Below, in pieces: positions 1 through 10,441 of a stretch of DNA of 50,658 nucleotides. The notes beneath the pieces are model-generated. The model saw only the letters and a list, made by a program, of their open reading frames with translations, did not search any database and had not been told where the DNA came from. The DNA lies in the NCBI RefSeq assembly GCF_001280125.1, contig NZ_LGEG01000234.1, positions 1-50,658 of the forward strand, read 5' to 3'. The stretch is from Streptomyces sp. NRRL F-6492 (GTDB lineage Bacteria > Actinomycetota > Actinomycetes > Streptomycetales > Streptomycetaceae). How positions within the stretch are numbered: position 1 is the stretch's first letter; each line of letters begins with the position of its first letter. A program made the translations under genes and the position numbers.

Positions 1-37
1 CCCTTCCCCACCCTCCGCCCGCGTGTGAGCATGAGCC

Positions 38-1621
38 ATGACCGCCTCCGAGCAGCTCCCCGGCGCCCCCGCGCCCGCCGCCTCGTATGACGCCGTCGTC
101 GTCGGGGGCGGGCACAACGGGCTCGTCGCCGCCGCCTACCTGGCCCGCGCCGGGCAGACCGTCCTCGTCCTGGAACGGCTCGGCTCCACGGGCGGGGCGG
201 CCGTCTCCACCCGCCCCTTCGCCGGGGTGGACGCCCGCCTCTCCCGCTACTCGTACCTCGTCTCGCTCCTCCCGGAGAAGATCGTCCGGGACCTCGGGCT
301 GACGTTCGCGGTGCGGAAGCGGTCCGTCTCCTCGTACACCCCGAAGGGCGACGGCGGCCTCCTCGTCGGCGGCGGCCCCGAGCGCACCCGCGCCTCCTTC
401 GCCGCGCTGACCGGCTCCGACCGCGAGTACGAGGCCTGGCAGGCGTTCTACGCCCGCACCGGCCGGGCCGCCCGCCGGATCTTCCCCACCCTCACCGAAC
501 CGCTCCCCACCCGGGCCGGCCTGCGCGCCCGCGTCGACGACGCCGACACCTGGCGGATGCTCTTCGAGGAACCCCTCGGCATCGCGGTGGAGGAGAACTT
601 CGCCGACGACCTGGTCCGGGGCGTCGTCCTCACCGACGCCCTCATCGGCACCTTCGCCGACGCCCACGACCCGACCCTCCTCCAGAACCGCTGCTTCCTC
701 TACCACGTCATCGGCGGCGGCACCGGCGACTGGGACGTGCCCGTGGGCGGCATGGGCGCCCTCACCGACGCCCTCGCGGACGCGGCCCGCGCCGCCGGGG
801 CCCACCTGCGCACCGGCCACGAGGTCACCCGGATCGAGACCGACGGACACCGCGCCGAGGTCACGTACCGCACCGCCGACGGCGAGGGCACCGTCGGGGC
901 GGGCCGCGTCCTCGTCAACGCCTCCCCGCGCGACCTCGCCGCCCTGCTCGGCGACCCGCCCCCGCCCGCCCCCGAAGGCGCCCAGCTCAAGGTCAACATG
1001 CTGCTCACCCGGCTGCCGAGGCTCCGGGACCGCTCCGTCGACCCCCGCGAGGCCTTCGCCGGCACCTTCCACATCGCCGAGGGGTACGGACAGCTGGCCG
1101 CCGCCCACGCCGAGGCCGCCGCCGGGCGCCTCCCCACCGCCCCGCCCTCCGAGATCTACTGCCACTCCCTCACCGACCCGACGATCCTCGGCCCGGAGCT
1201 CGCCGCCCGCGGACACCAGACCCTCACCCTCTTCGGACTGCACACCCCCGCCCGGCTGTTCGCCGCCGACAACGACCGCGCCCGCGCCGAACTCCTCGCC
1301 GCCACGCTCGCCCAGCTCGACGCCCATCTGGACGAGCCGATCGCCGACTGCCTCGCCACCGACGCCGACGGCCGGCCCTGTATCGAGGCGAAGACCCCGC
1401 TCGACCTCGAACGCGACCTGCGGCTGCCCGGCGGCCACATCTTCCACCGCGACCTCTCCTTCCCGTACGCCGACGAACCGGCCCACGGGGAGGACGGCGG
1501 CCGCTGGGGCGTCGGGACCCGCCACGCCAACGTGCTCCTGTGCGGCGCGGGCGCGGTCCGGGGCGGGGGAGTGAGCGGCATCCCCGGCCACAACGCGGCG
1601 ATGGCCGTCCTGGGGCGGTGA
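38..1621 (+). CDS. FAD-dependent phytoene-desaturase-like oxidoreductase
   Basis: 527 aa. The N-terminus carries the Rossmann FAD-binding motif GGGHNG at residues 23-28, followed by the conserved ERLGSTGGAA segment that contacts FAD. The C-terminal part has the GAGAVRGGGVSGIPGHNAA block typical of the phytoene dehydrogenase/PYROXD2-like amine-oxidase superfamily. It is the usual length for this family. No carotenoid gene (crtB, crtE, crtY) lies next to it, so a role in carotenoid synthesis is not supported; the PYROXD2-like subgroup is the better label and its substrate is unknown. The ATG at 38 is preferred to the out-of-frame ATG at 31; the ribosome binding site is weak. The stop codon lies inside a 16-bp sequence that recurs exactly 49 bp downstream (1612-1627 and 1661-1676). 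Confidence 0.85.
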   Translation: MTASEQLPGAPAPAASYDAVVVGGGHNGLVAAAYLARAGQTVLVLERLGSTGGAAVSTRPFAGVDARLSRYSYLVSLLPEKIVRDLGLTFAVRKRSVSSYTPKGDGGLLVGGGPERTRASFAALTGSDREYEAWQAFYARTGRAARRIFPTLTEPLPTRAGLRARVDDADTWRMLFEEPLGIAVEENFADDLVRGVVLTDALIGTFADAHDPTLLQNRCFLYHVIGGGTGDWDVPVGGMGALTDALADAARAAGAHLRTGHEVTRIETDGHRAEVTYRTADGEGTVGAGRVLVNASPRDLAALLGDPPPPAPEGAQLKVNMLLTRLPRLRDRSVDPREAFAGTFHIAEGYGQLAAAHAEAAAGRLPTAPPSEIYCHSLTDPTILGPELAARGHQTLTLFGLHTPARLFAADNDRARAELLAATLAQLDAHLDEPIADCLATDADGRPCIEAKTPLDLERDLRLPGGHIFHRDLSFPYADEPAHGEDGGRWGVGTRHANVLLCGAGAVRGGGVSGIPGHNAAMAVLGR

Positions 1622-1823
1622 CCTGCCGGGGCCGGTGACCCGCCCGGGCCGCGGCGCCCCGGGGCGGTGACCTGCCCGGGGCGGCGACGTTACGGGCGGG
1701 CCGCCGCCCCGGAAGGGTGAGCGCCCCCTCCGCGTGTTGACGCCGGGCCGTCCCCGCCCGGGGTGTGAAGCTGATCTGCGAGCGCGCTTAAGAAATCCTC
1801 GATGGACCGGGAGCCGCGCGTAC

Positions 1824-1838
1824 GGAAGATTCTCTTCC
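1824..1838. promoter_or_regulatory. 15-bp dyad upstream of tdh, candidate operator
   Basis: GGAAGA-TTC-TCTTCC is a perfect 6-bp inverted repeat with a 3-nt centre, 70 bp upstream of the tdh TTG start, inside the 286-bp gap 1622-1907. The surrounding 1785-1840 stretch is AT-richer than its surroundings, as expected of a promoter. A regulator-binding role is inferred; the cognate protein is unknown. Confidence 0.4.
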
Positions 1839-1907
1839 AGGGATCTTGGGCGCACAGCCCTGCCCCCACCCCCACATCACAGGACACGCACGTCGGGAGC
1901 CGTTGCA

Positions 1908-2942
1908 TTGAAGGCACTGGTCAAGCTGAAGGCGGAGCCGGGACTCTGGCTCACGGACGTGCCCGAGCCGGAGACCGGCCCCGCAGACGTCCTCATCAAG
2001 GTCAAGCGGACCGGCATCTGCGGCACCGACCTGCACATCCGCTCCTGGGACGGCTGGGCGCAGAGGACGATCGACACCCCGCTGACGATCGGCCACGAGT
2101 TCGTCGGCGAGGTCGTCCACACCGGCCGTGACGTCGCCGACATCGCCGTCGGCGACCTGGTCAGCGGCGAGGGCCACCTCGTCTGCGGCAAGTGCCGCAA
2201 CTGCCTGGCCGGCCGCCGCCACCTCTGCCGCGCCACCATCGGCCTCGGCGTCGGCCGCGACGGCGCCTTCGCCGAGTACGTGGTCCTGCCCGCCTCCAAC
2301 GTGTGGGTGCACCGCGTCCCCGTCGACCTCGACGTCGCCGCGATCTTCGACCCCTTCGGCAACGCCGTCCACACCGCGCTCTCCTTCCCGCTCGTCGGCG
2401 AGGACGTCCTGGTCACCGGCGCCGGCCCGATCGGCATCATGGCCGCCGCCGTCGCCAAGCACGCCGGCGCCCGCAACGTCGTCATCACCGACGTCAGCGA
2501 GGAGCGCCTCGAACTCGCCCGCAAGACCGGCGTCACCCTCGCCCTGAACGTGGCCGAGCGGACCATCGCGGACGGCCAGCGCACCCTCGGGCTCAAGGAG
2601 GGCTTCGACGTCGGCCTGGAGATGTCCGGCAACCCGCACGCGATGCGCGACATGGTCGCCAACATGACCCACGGCGGCAAGATCGCCATGCTGGGCCTGC
2701 CCAGCGAGGACTTCGCCGTCGACTGGGCGAAGATCGTCACCTCCATGATCACGGTCAAGGGCATCTACGGCCGCGAGATGTTCGAGACCTGGTACGCCAT
2801 GTCGGTGCTCCTGGAGGGCGGCCTCGACCTCGCCCCCGTGATCACCGGACGCTACGCGTACACCGACTTCGAGGCCGCCTTCGACGACGCGGCCTCCGGC
2901 AAGAGCGGCAAGATCATCCTCGACTGGACTGCGGGAGCCTGA
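1908..2942 (+). CDS. tdh: L-threonine 3-dehydrogenase
   Basis: 344 aa zinc-dependent medium-chain dehydrogenase that oxidises L-threonine to 2-amino-3-ketobutyrate with NAD+. Catalytic zinc ligands C38, H63 and E64 and the structural zinc cysteines C93, C96, C99 and C107 fall at the same numbers as in E. coli Tdh. The NAD-binding GAGPIG motif is at 171-176. This numbering fixes the start at the TTG at 1908, preceded by GGGAGC at 1895-1900; an upstream in-frame start at 1734 would add 58 residues of low-quality sequence. The gene lies 3 bp before kbl, which uses the product, so the two form a threonine-degradation operon yielding glycine and acetyl-CoA. Confidence 0.95.
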   Translation: MKALVKLKAEPGLWLTDVPEPETGPADVLIKVKRTGICGTDLHIRSWDGWAQRTIDTPLTIGHEFVGEVVHTGRDVADIAVGDLVSGEGHLVCGKCRNCLAGRRHLCRATIGLGVGRDGAFAEYVVLPASNVWVHRVPVDLDVAAIFDPFGNAVHTALSFPLVGEDVLVTGAGPIGIMAAAVAKHAGARNVVITDVSEERLELARKTGVTLALNVAERTIADGQRTLGLKEGFDVGLEMSGNPHAMRDMVANMTHGGKIAMLGLPSEDFAVDWAKIVTSMITVKGIYGREMFETWYAMSVLLEGGLDLAPVITGRYAYTDFEAAFDDAASGKSGKIILDWTAGA

Positions 2943-2945
2943 CCC

Positions 2946-4145
<1,200 letters not shown>

Positions 4146-4164
4146 CGCCGGGACGGCGGCGTGA

Positions 4165-4182
4165 GCAGGCCCTCCGGCCTGC
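4165..4182 (+). terminator. Hairpin after kbl
   Basis: GCAGGCC-CTCC-GGCCTGC is a perfect 7-bp stem with a 4-nt loop between the kbl stop and the LysR-gene ATG at 4195. There is no T tract, which is common in high-G+C actinomycetes. It probably ends the tdh-kbl transcript, but it also lies in the 5' region of the LysR gene. Confidence 0.45.
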
Positions 4183-4194
4183 GAGACTGGGGAC

Positions 4195-5121
4195 ATGATC
4201 GAAGCGCGGCGGTTGCACATCCTCCGTGCGGTGGCCGACCACCGCACGGTCACGGCGGCGGCCGCCGCGCTCTACCTCACCCCCTCCGCCGTCTCCCAGC
4301 AGCTCGCCGCCCTGGAGCAGGAGACCGGCCACCGCCTGGTCGAGCGCAGCGCCCGGGGCGCCCGCCTCACCCCGGCCGGCGAGATCCTGCTGAGCCACGC
4401 CAACGCCGTCCTGGCCCAGCTGGAGCGCGCCGAGGCCGAACTCGCCGCCTACGGCTCGGGCGAGGCCGGTACGGTCACGGTCGCCGCCTTCGCCACCGGC
4501 ATCGGCCTCGTGGTGGCCCCCGCCCTCGCGGCGCTCGCCCGCACCGCGCCCGGCATCCGCGTCCGGGTGCGGGACGCCGAGGGCGACGAGAGCCTGCTCA
4601 TGGTCCTGGACCGGCAGGTGGACGTGGCCGTCGCCGTCGAGTACCGGGGCGCCCCGGCCGAGGACGACGACCGGCTCACCCGCGTGCCCCTCTACGCGGA
4701 GCCCTTCGACGCGGTCCTGCCGCTCGGCCACCCCCTGGCGGCCGGCGAGCGGGTCGCGCTCGCCGCCCTCGCCAAGGACGACTGGATCGGGCAGTCCACC
4801 GGCAACCCCTGCCACGACGTGACCGTCCTGGCCTGCGAGTACGCCGGCTTCGCCCCCCGCTTCGCACACGTCTCCGACGACTTCCGCGCCGTCGTCGCCC
4901 TCGCCTCCGCCGCCGCCGGGGTCGCCCTCGTGCCGCGCTCGGCGCTGCGCGGGACGGACCTCACGGACGTCGGGATCCGCCCCGTGGACGGGGTCGCCCC
5001 CACCCGCCGGGTCTTCGCGGCGGTACGGCGCGGAGCCGAGGAACACCCCCTGATCAGCCCGCTCCTGACCGAACTGCGCACGGCGGCGGCCGGCTGGGGG
5101 CCGCGACCGCGCACGGGGTGA
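4195..5121 (+). CDS. LysR family transcriptional regulator
   Basis: 308 aa. An N-terminal winged helix-turn-helix (about residues 4-63, with the recognition region TVTAAAAALYLTPSAVSQQLAALE) is followed by a periplasmic-binding-protein-like effector domain from about residue 90. It sits 49 bp after kbl and ends one base before the stop of the convergent serine hydrolase. The gene could be co-transcribed with tdh-kbl or separated from it by the hairpin at 4165-4182. No T-N11-A dyad was recognised that would identify a target. Control of threonine catabolism is possible but only a neighbourhood guess. Confidence 0.9.
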   Translation: MIEARRLHILRAVADHRTVTAAAAALYLTPSAVSQQLAALEQETGHRLVERSARGARLTPAGEILLSHANAVLAQLERAEAELAAYGSGEAGTVTVAAFATGIGLVVAPALAALARTAPGIRVRVRDAEGDESLLMVLDRQVDVAVAVEYRGAPAEDDDRLTRVPLYAEPFDAVLPLGHPLAAGERVALAALAKDDWIGQSTGNPCHDVTVLACEYAGFAPRFAHVSDDFRAVVALASAAAGVALVPRSALRGTDLTDVGIRPVDGVAPTRRVFAAVRRGAEEHPLISPLLTELRTAAAGWGPRPRTG

Positions 5122-6966
5122 TCAGTCCCGGGACGCCGTCCACCCCACCGCCTCGACGCGCGCCCCGTCCGCGGGCCGGGCCTCGTCGAAGAGCGGGCGC
5201 CCCGAAGCGTCGAGGACCCGCACCCCGTCCACGTACACGCCCCGTCCGACGTACCGCGCGTCCGTCGTGTACCGCCACCGCAGCCGGACGGGGACGGCGC
5301 CCCGGGCCGGCTCCGGCACCTCGGCGGCGAGCCGGTGCCAGACGCGCCCGGACCAGCCGCCCACCGCCCCCGCCGGGTGGGGCAGTGGCTCCCCTCCCGG
5401 GCGCGCGGTGACGAACGGCAGCGGCTCCCAGCTCGCCCCGCCGTCGCGGGACACCTCCAGGAAGGCGGCGTCCGCGTCCGGTTCGGTGTCCCACCACAGC
5501 GCGCACTCCAGGCGCGCGGCGCCGGGGACCGGGGGCAGGGCGAGGGTGGCGGTGGTGCCGCTCTCCATGCCGGAGAACCAGGCCGTGCGCCCCCGGACGG
5601 GCCGTACGGGCACGGCCCTGGCCAGCCGGTTCGCGGTGGCGACGCGCGGCGCGGAGCCGGAGCGCCAGGAGCGCACCGGGTGCACGGAGTTGCCGAGGAC
5701 GATCAGGAAGGCGTCGGTCGTCGGGTCCAGGACGAGGCCGGTGCCGGTGAAGCCGGTGTGCCCGGCCGTGCGGGGCGTGGCCATCGCGCCCATGTACCAG
5801 TGCTGGTGGAGCTCGAAGCCGAGCCCGTGCGCGTCGCCGGGGAAGGCGGTGTTGAAGTCGGTGAACATCAGCTCCACGGACGCGGGGGAGAGGATGCGGG
5901 CCCGGCCGTACGCCCCGCCGTTGAGCAGGGCGCGGGCGAGGACCGCCAGGTCCCAGGCGCGCGAGAAGACCCCCGCGTGCCCGGCGACCCCGCCCAGCGC
6001 GTACGCGTTCTCGTCGTGGACCTCGCCCCGCACCATGCCCCGGTCCAGGCCCGACCAGGGCGGCCGGGCGTCCTCGGTGGCGGCGATGTCCGGCCGCCAG
6101 GAGGGCGGCGGGTTGAAGCGCGTGCGGCGCATCCCGAGCGGAGCGGTGATCTCGTCGTGGAGCAGGACGTCCAGACCGCGACCGGTGATCTCCTCCAGGA
6201 CCAGCTGGAGCGAGATCAGGTTGAGGTCGGAGTAGAGGTACGCGGACCCCGGCGGGTTCGCGAGCCGCTCCTCCCAGAGCAGCCGCAGCCTCCCCTCCCG
6301 CGTCGGCTCCCGGTACAGCGGGATCCAGGACCGGAACCCGGAGGTGTGGGTCAGGAGCTGGCGCACCGTCACGTCCCGCTTCCCGCCGCCGCCGAACTCC
6401 GGCAGGTACGCGGCGACCCTCGCCTCCAGGTCGAGCGTCCCGCGCTCGATCTGCTGCACCGCGAGGATCGAGGTGAACAGCTTGGAGACGGAGGCCAGGT
6501 CGAAGACGGTGTCCTCGGTCATCGGCCGCCGCTGCTCCGGCGGCAGTTCGACGCCGGTGTCGGTCTTCTCGTCGTAGGCCGCGTACCGCACGGCCGAGCC
6601 GATCGCCCGGTGCAGGGCCACGGTCCCGCCGCGCCCGGCGAGCAGGACGGCGCCCGCGTACCAGGGGTGCGCGGGGGAGGGGCCGAGGAACGCCTCGGCC
6701 TCCGTCACCAGCCGGTCCAGGTGCGGCGCGAGCAGCCCGGCCCGCGCGGCCGAACCGCGCCGCAGCGTGGTCCGCCGCGCGACGGCCCCGGCCCCGGAGC
6801 CGCCTCCGGCCCCCGGCCCGCTTCCGGCTCCCGACCCGCCTCCGGCTCCCGCCGCGAGGCCGGCGCCCGGCACCGCACCGATCGTCACCGCTCCTCCGAG
6901 GGCCAGGAGCCCGCCGCCGAACGCGCGCCGGGTCGAACGTCCTCGTCTCGCCGCATCCTCCGTCAT
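5122..6966 (-). CDS. Tat-exported serine hydrolase (class C beta-lactamase fold)
   Basis: 614 aa from the ATG at 6966. The N-terminus has a twin-arginine signal (STRRAFG, residues 11-17, then a hydrophobic stretch to about 35) followed by a Gly/Ala/Ser-rich repeat linker (about 36-62). The beta-lactamase/D-aminopeptidase core has S159-V-S-K162 as the SxxK nucleophile motif, Y245-S-D as the YxN-like motif, and HTG within GHTGFTGTG. The last 170 residues look like a beta-sandwich accessory domain. This is an extracellular esterase or peptidase of the CubicO/EstB type; the substrate is unknown. An upstream in-frame extension to 7200 runs through the marR operator and lacks support. Confidence 0.85.
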   Translation of the reverse strand: MTEDAARRGRSTRRAFGGGLLALGGAVTIGAVPGAGLAAGAGGGSGAGSGPGAGGGSGAGAVARRTTLRRGSAARAGLLAPHLDRLVTEAEAFLGPSPAHPWYAGAVLLAGRGGTVALHRAIGSAVRYAAYDEKTDTGVELPPEQRRPMTEDTVFDLASVSKLFTSILAVQQIERGTLDLEARVAAYLPEFGGGGKRDVTVRQLLTHTSGFRSWIPLYREPTREGRLRLLWEERLANPPGSAYLYSDLNLISLQLVLEEITGRGLDVLLHDEITAPLGMRRTRFNPPPSWRPDIAATEDARPPWSGLDRGMVRGEVHDENAYALGGVAGHAGVFSRAWDLAVLARALLNGGAYGRARILSPASVELMFTDFNTAFPGDAHGLGFELHQHWYMGAMATPRTAGHTGFTGTGLVLDPTTDAFLIVLGNSVHPVRSWRSGSAPRVATANRLARAVPVRPVRGRTAWFSGMESGTTATLALPPVPGAARLECALWWDTEPDADAAFLEVSRDGGASWEPLPFVTARPGGEPLPHPAGAVGGWSGRVWHRLAAEVPEPARGAVPVRLRWRYTTDARYVGRGVYVDGVRVLDASGRPLFDEARPADGARVEAVGWTASRD

Positions 6967-7051
6967 GCCCACTGTCTCCCACCGGGGACAGGCGCCAAAC
7001 GGCTCCCCCCCCCGGCACATCCCTTCAGGTAGCATCGGTCGTGAAGATCTC

Positions 7052-7068
7052 TTTGCTTTCAAAGCAAA
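7052..7068. promoter_or_regulatory. MarR-type operator dyad
   Basis: TTTGCTTT-C-AAAGCAAA is a perfect 8-bp inverted repeat with a 1-nt centre, in a strikingly AT-rich patch (about 7040-7095) within very G+C-rich DNA. It lies 39 bp upstream of the marR GTG at 7107 and 86 bp from the divergent serine hydrolase ATG at 6966. Size and symmetry suit a MarR dimer, so autoregulation and possible control of the divergent gene are inferred. Confidence 0.7.
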
Positions 7069-7106
7069 ATAAAGAGTTTGAAACCGAAAAGAAGGGGGAT
7101 ATACGC

Positions 7107-7586
7107 GTGCCGAACGCCCACGAGGAGGACGAGGACCCCGGACCGGATCTGGACGAGGCCGTACGCACGCTGCTGCTGCTGATGCCTCGGACGGTCGCAC
7201 GGGTCAAGCGCGTCAGGATCCCCGAGGACCTGCGGTCGCTCACCCTCGCGCCCCGCCACCTCTCCCTGCTCGCCCACCTCCTCTTCGACGGACCGCTGAG
7301 CGTCAACGAGCTCGCCGCCCATCTGGAGGTCGCCCCCACCACCGTCAGCCTGATGGCGGGGGACCTGGCGAAGCAGGGCGTCCTGGAGCGGGTCGAGGAC
7401 CCCGCCGACCGCAGGCGCAAGATCGTGTCGATCTCCGAGCGGCACCGGGCCGCCATCGACGGCTGGCTCGGGCGCAGCGCCGACGCCTGGCGTGCGGCCC
7501 TGGCTCCGCTCGACGCGAGGGAGCGGCGGATGTTCATCGAGACGCTCGCCGCGTACGAGCGGGGCCTCGCCGAACCCCTGGAATGA
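7107..7586 (+). CDS. MarR family transcriptional regulator
   Basis: 159 aa winged-helix regulator. The DNA-binding segment is around residues 60-95 (LSVNELAAHLEVAPTTVSLMAGDLAKQGVLERV), followed by the wing DPADRRRKIVS typical of MarR. The start is the GTG at 7107, which has AAGGGGG at 7092-7098; the earlier in-frame GTG at 7041 would translate through the operator and lacks a ribosome binding site. A short GGGC-GAAA-GCCC hairpin followed by CCTTT at 7595-7611 lies between it and chaA, so co-transcription with chaA is uncertain. The dyad at 7052-7068 suggests autorepression. Confidence 0.9.
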   Translation: MPNAHEEDEDPGPDLDEAVRTLLLLMPRTVARVKRVRIPEDLRSLTLAPRHLSLLAHLLFDGPLSVNELAAHLEVAPTTVSLMAGDLAKQGVLERVEDPADRRRKIVSISERHRAAIDGWLGRSADAWRAALAPLDARERRMFIETLAAYERGLAEPLE

Positions 7587-7628
7587 ACGAAATCGGGCGA
7601 AAGCCCCCTTTATGGCAGGATGCGGATC

Positions 7629-8726
7629 ATGAGTTCGAGCACGGCGGCATTGACACGTCAGTGGACCACCTGGGGACCAGTGGTGGCGGCACTGGCCCTG
7701 GGAGCGGCCTGGGGGCGTGACCTCCCCGGCTTCGTCGTGGGGCTCATCGCGCTCTGCCTCCTCGCGGCGGTCCTCGCGGCGGTCCACCACGCCGAGGTGA
7801 TCGCCCACCGCGTCGGCGAACCCTTCGGCTCGCTCGTCCTCGCCGTGGCCGTCACCGTCATCGAAGTCGGACTCATCGTCACCCTGATGGCCGGAGGCGG
7901 TGAGAAGACCTCGACCTACGCCCGCGACACCGTCTTCGCCGCCGTCATGATCACCTGCAACGGCATCGTCGGCATCTCCCTCCTCGTCGGCGCGCTCCGC
8001 AACCGCGTCGCGGTCTTCAACGCCGAGGGGTCCGGCGGCGCGCTCGCCATCGTCTGCACCCTCGCCACGATGACGCTGGTCCTGCCGACCTTCACCACCA
8101 GCCACCCCGGCCCCGAGTTCTCCGGCATCCAGCTCGTCTTCGCCGCCGTCGCCTCCCTCTTCCTGTACGGCGTGTTCGTCGGCGTCCAGACGATCCGGCA
8201 CCGCGACTACTTCCTCCCCGTCCCGCGGCCCGGCCACGAGTCGGAGGACGAGCACGCCGCCCCGCCGGGCGACCGCGAGGCCTGGTTCAGCCTCGGCCTG
8301 CTCCTCCTCGCCCTCGTCGCCGTCGTCGGCAACGCCAAGCTGATCTCGCCCACCATCGAGGACGGCGTCCAGTCGGCCGGTCTGCCCAAGGCGGTCGTCG
8401 GTGTCGTCATCGCCCTGATGGTGCTGCTCCCCGAGACCCTCGCCGCCGTCCGCGCGGCCCGCCGGGACAGGATGCAGACCAGCCTCAACCTCGCCTACGG
8501 CTCCGCCATCGCCAGCATCGGCCTGACCGTCCCGGCGATCGCGCTCGCCTCGATCTGGCTGTCGGGGCCCCTGGTGCTCGGCCTGGGCCCCCTCCACCTG
8601 GTCCTGCTCGTCCTCACCGGTGTGGTGAGCGCCCTGACCGTGGTGCCCGGACGGGCCACGCTCCTCCAGGGCGGCGTCCACCTCTCCATCTTCGCCGCCT
8701 TCGTGTTCATGTCGTTCAGCCCCTGA
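7629..8726 (+). CDS. chaA: ChaA-type calcium/proton antiporter
   Basis: 365 aa integral membrane protein with about ten hydrophobic segments in two halves. Each half carries the CaCA alpha-repeat: GEPFGSLVLAVAVTVIEVG in the first and a related VVIALMVLLPETLAAV in the second, with the conserved acidic residues (E in VIEVG, E in LPETLAA). A hydrophilic cytoplasmic loop (about residues 195-220) separates the halves. It should export Ca2+ (or Na+/K+) in exchange for protons. The second ATG at 7629 is chosen because GGCAGGA (7614-7620) is 8 nt before it; the ATG at 7620 overlaps that site. Confidence 0.85.
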   Translation: MSSSTAALTRQWTTWGPVVAALALGAAWGRDLPGFVVGLIALCLLAAVLAAVHHAEVIAHRVGEPFGSLVLAVAVTVIEVGLIVTLMAGGGEKTSTYARDTVFAAVMITCNGIVGISLLVGALRNRVAVFNAEGSGGALAIVCTLATMTLVLPTFTTSHPGPEFSGIQLVFAAVASLFLYGVFVGVQTIRHRDYFLPVPRPGHESEDEHAAPPGDREAWFSLGLLLLALVAVVGNAKLISPTIEDGVQSAGLPKAVVGVVIALMVLLPETLAAVRAARRDRMQTSLNLAYGSAIASIGLTVPAIALASIWLSGPLVLGLGPLHLVLLVLTGVVSALTVVPGRATLLQGGVHLSIFAAFVFMSFSP

Positions 8727-8784
8727 CGGCCGCCACCCGCCGTCCCGGCGGGCGCGGGCCGGCCTTCCCGCCCCGGAACCGGGA

Positions 8785-8857
8785 GGCCGCCCGGCGCCCG
8801 CCGGGGCGGCCACGGCGTCCACGGGCGCCGAGGCGGTGGCGACGGCCGTGGACGCCG
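8785..8857 (+). terminator. Tandem stem-loops after chaA
   Basis: Two inverted repeats fill the 180-bp gap. The first is GGCCGCCCGGC with GCCGGGGCGGCC (8785-8811, one bulged G). The second is a perfect 12-bp repeat, CGGCGTCCACGG at 8813-8824 with CCGTGGACGCCG at 8846-8857, 21 nt apart. They probably terminate chaA transcription before the acyl-CoA synthetase gene. Confidence 0.45.
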
Positions 8858-8906
8858 CGCCGCACGGCACTTGACCTTCCGTGAGGTGCGCGCCGAGGAT
8901 CGCGCC

Positions 8907-10415
8907 ATGAGCCGACTCCCCAGCCGCACCGTCGACGGCGTCCTGCGCGCGAGCGCCCGGCGCGTCCCCGACCGGACCGCCCTCCGGTACGCCGACCGGA
9001 GCTGGACCTACGCGGAGCTGGACGCGGCCGTCTCCACCGCCGCCGCCGTCCTGCGGGAGGCCCACCACGGCATCGGACTGCCGGAGTGCGCCCGGGTCGC
9101 CACCTACGGCCACAACTCCGACGCCTACCTCATCGCCTTCCTGGCGTGCGCCCGGGCCGGCCTGATCCACGTACCGGTCAACCACCACCTGACCGGCGAC
9201 GACCTCGCGTACGTCCTGGAGCAGTCGGACAGCTCGCTCGTCCTCGCCGACCCCGCCCTCGCGGACCGGATCCCGGACGGCTTCCCCGTCAAGCCGCTGC
9301 GGGACGCGCCCGGTTCCCTGCTCGACGCGCTCGCCGAACCGGAGACGTACGACACCGACCGCGACGCCCGCGACCTCGCCCAGCTGCTCTACACCTCGGG
9401 CACCACCGCCCTGCCCAAGGGCGCGATGATGACCCACCTCGCCCTGGTCCACGAGTACGCGAGTGCGATCGAGGCCCTCGACCTGCGCGAGGACGACCGG
9501 CCCGTGCACGCGCTGCCGCTCTACCACTCGGCGCAGACGCACGTCTTCCTGCTGCCCTACCTCGCCGTCGGCGCCGAGAACACCCTCGTCGACGGCCCCG
9601 ATCCGGCCGTCCTGTTCGACCTGGTCGAGACGGGCCGCGCCGACAGCCTGTTCGCCCCGCCGACGGTCTGGATCGCCCTCGCCAACCACCCGGAGTTCGC
9701 CTCCCGCGACCTCTCCGCGCTCCGCAAGGCCTACTACGGCGCCTCGATCATGCCCGTGCCCGTCCTGGAGCGCCTGCGCGCCCGGCTGCCGGAGCTGCGG
9801 TTCTACAACTGCTTCGGCCAGTCCGAGATCGGCCCGCTCGCCACCGTCCTCGGCCCCGACGAGCACGAGGGCCGGATGGACTCCTGCGGCCGCCCGGTCC
9901 GCCACGTCGAGGCCCGCGTCGTCGACGAGAACGGCGACGACGTCCCCGACGGCACGCCCGGCGAGATCGTCTACCGCTCGCCGCAGCTGTGCAAGGGGTA
10001 CTGGAACAAGCCCGAGGAGACCGGGGCGGCCTTCAGGAACGGCTGGTTCCACTCGGGGGACCTCGCGGTCCGCGACGCCGAGGGCTACTACACGATCGTC
10101 GACCGGGTGAAGGACGTCATCAACTCCGGCGGCGTCCTGGTCGCCTCCCGCCAGGTCGAGGACGCCCTCTACACCCACCCCGGAGTCGCCGAGGCGGCCG
10201 TGATCGGCCTGCCCGACGACCGCTGGATCGAGGCGGTCACCGCGGTGGTCGTCCCGCGCGGCGAGGTCACCGAGACCGAGATCCTCGCCCACGCCCGCGA
10301 GAAGCTCCCCCGCTTCAAGGCCCCCAAGCGCGTCCACTTCCTGCCCGAACTGCCCCGCAACGCGAGCGGCAAGATCCTCAAGCGCGAACTGAGGGACCGG
10401 TTCGCGAAGGCCTGA
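8907..10415 (+). CDS. Class I adenylate-forming acyl-CoA synthetase
   Basis: 502 aa fatty-acid/aryl-CoA ligase-type enzyme. The P-loop LYTSGTTALPK is at 161-171 (Ala replaces the usual Gly after SGTT), and later core motifs include YNCFGQSEIGP, the GWFHSGDLAVRDAEGYYTIVDRVKD hinge, and the catalytic lysine in NASGKILKREL near the C-terminus. It should activate a carboxylic acid with ATP and transfer it to CoA; chain-length preference cannot be told. The ATG at 8907 follows GAGGA (8895-8899) and is preferred to the TTG at 8871. A hydrolase remnant lies directly downstream. Confidence 0.9.
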   Translation: MSRLPSRTVDGVLRASARRVPDRTALRYADRSWTYAELDAAVSTAAAVLREAHHGIGLPECARVATYGHNSDAYLIAFLACARAGLIHVPVNHHLTGDDLAYVLEQSDSSLVLADPALADRIPDGFPVKPLRDAPGSLLDALAEPETYDTDRDARDLAQLLYTSGTTALPKGAMMTHLALVHEYASAIEALDLREDDRPVHALPLYHSAQTHVFLLPYLAVGAENTLVDGPDPAVLFDLVETGRADSLFAPPTVWIALANHPEFASRDLSALRKAYYGASIMPVPVLERLRARLPELRFYNCFGQSEIGPLATVLGPDEHEGRMDSCGRPVRHVEARVVDENGDDVPDGTPGEIVYRSPQLCKGYWNKPEETGAAFRNGWFHSGDLAVRDAEGYYTIVDRVKDVINSGGVLVASRQVEDALYTHPGVAEAAVIGLPDDRWIEAVTAVVVPRGEVTETEILAHAREKLPRFKAPKRVHFLPELPRNASGKILKRELRDRFAKA

Positions 10416-10441
10416 AGGGCGTGTGTCGAAAGTGGCGTCGT

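Noticed and set aside
1612..1676. Exact 16-bp direct repeat GGGGCGGTGACCTGCC at 1612 and 1661
   Set aside because: Only two copies in a G+C-rich intergenic stretch; it could be a small duplication but has no att-site or IS context.
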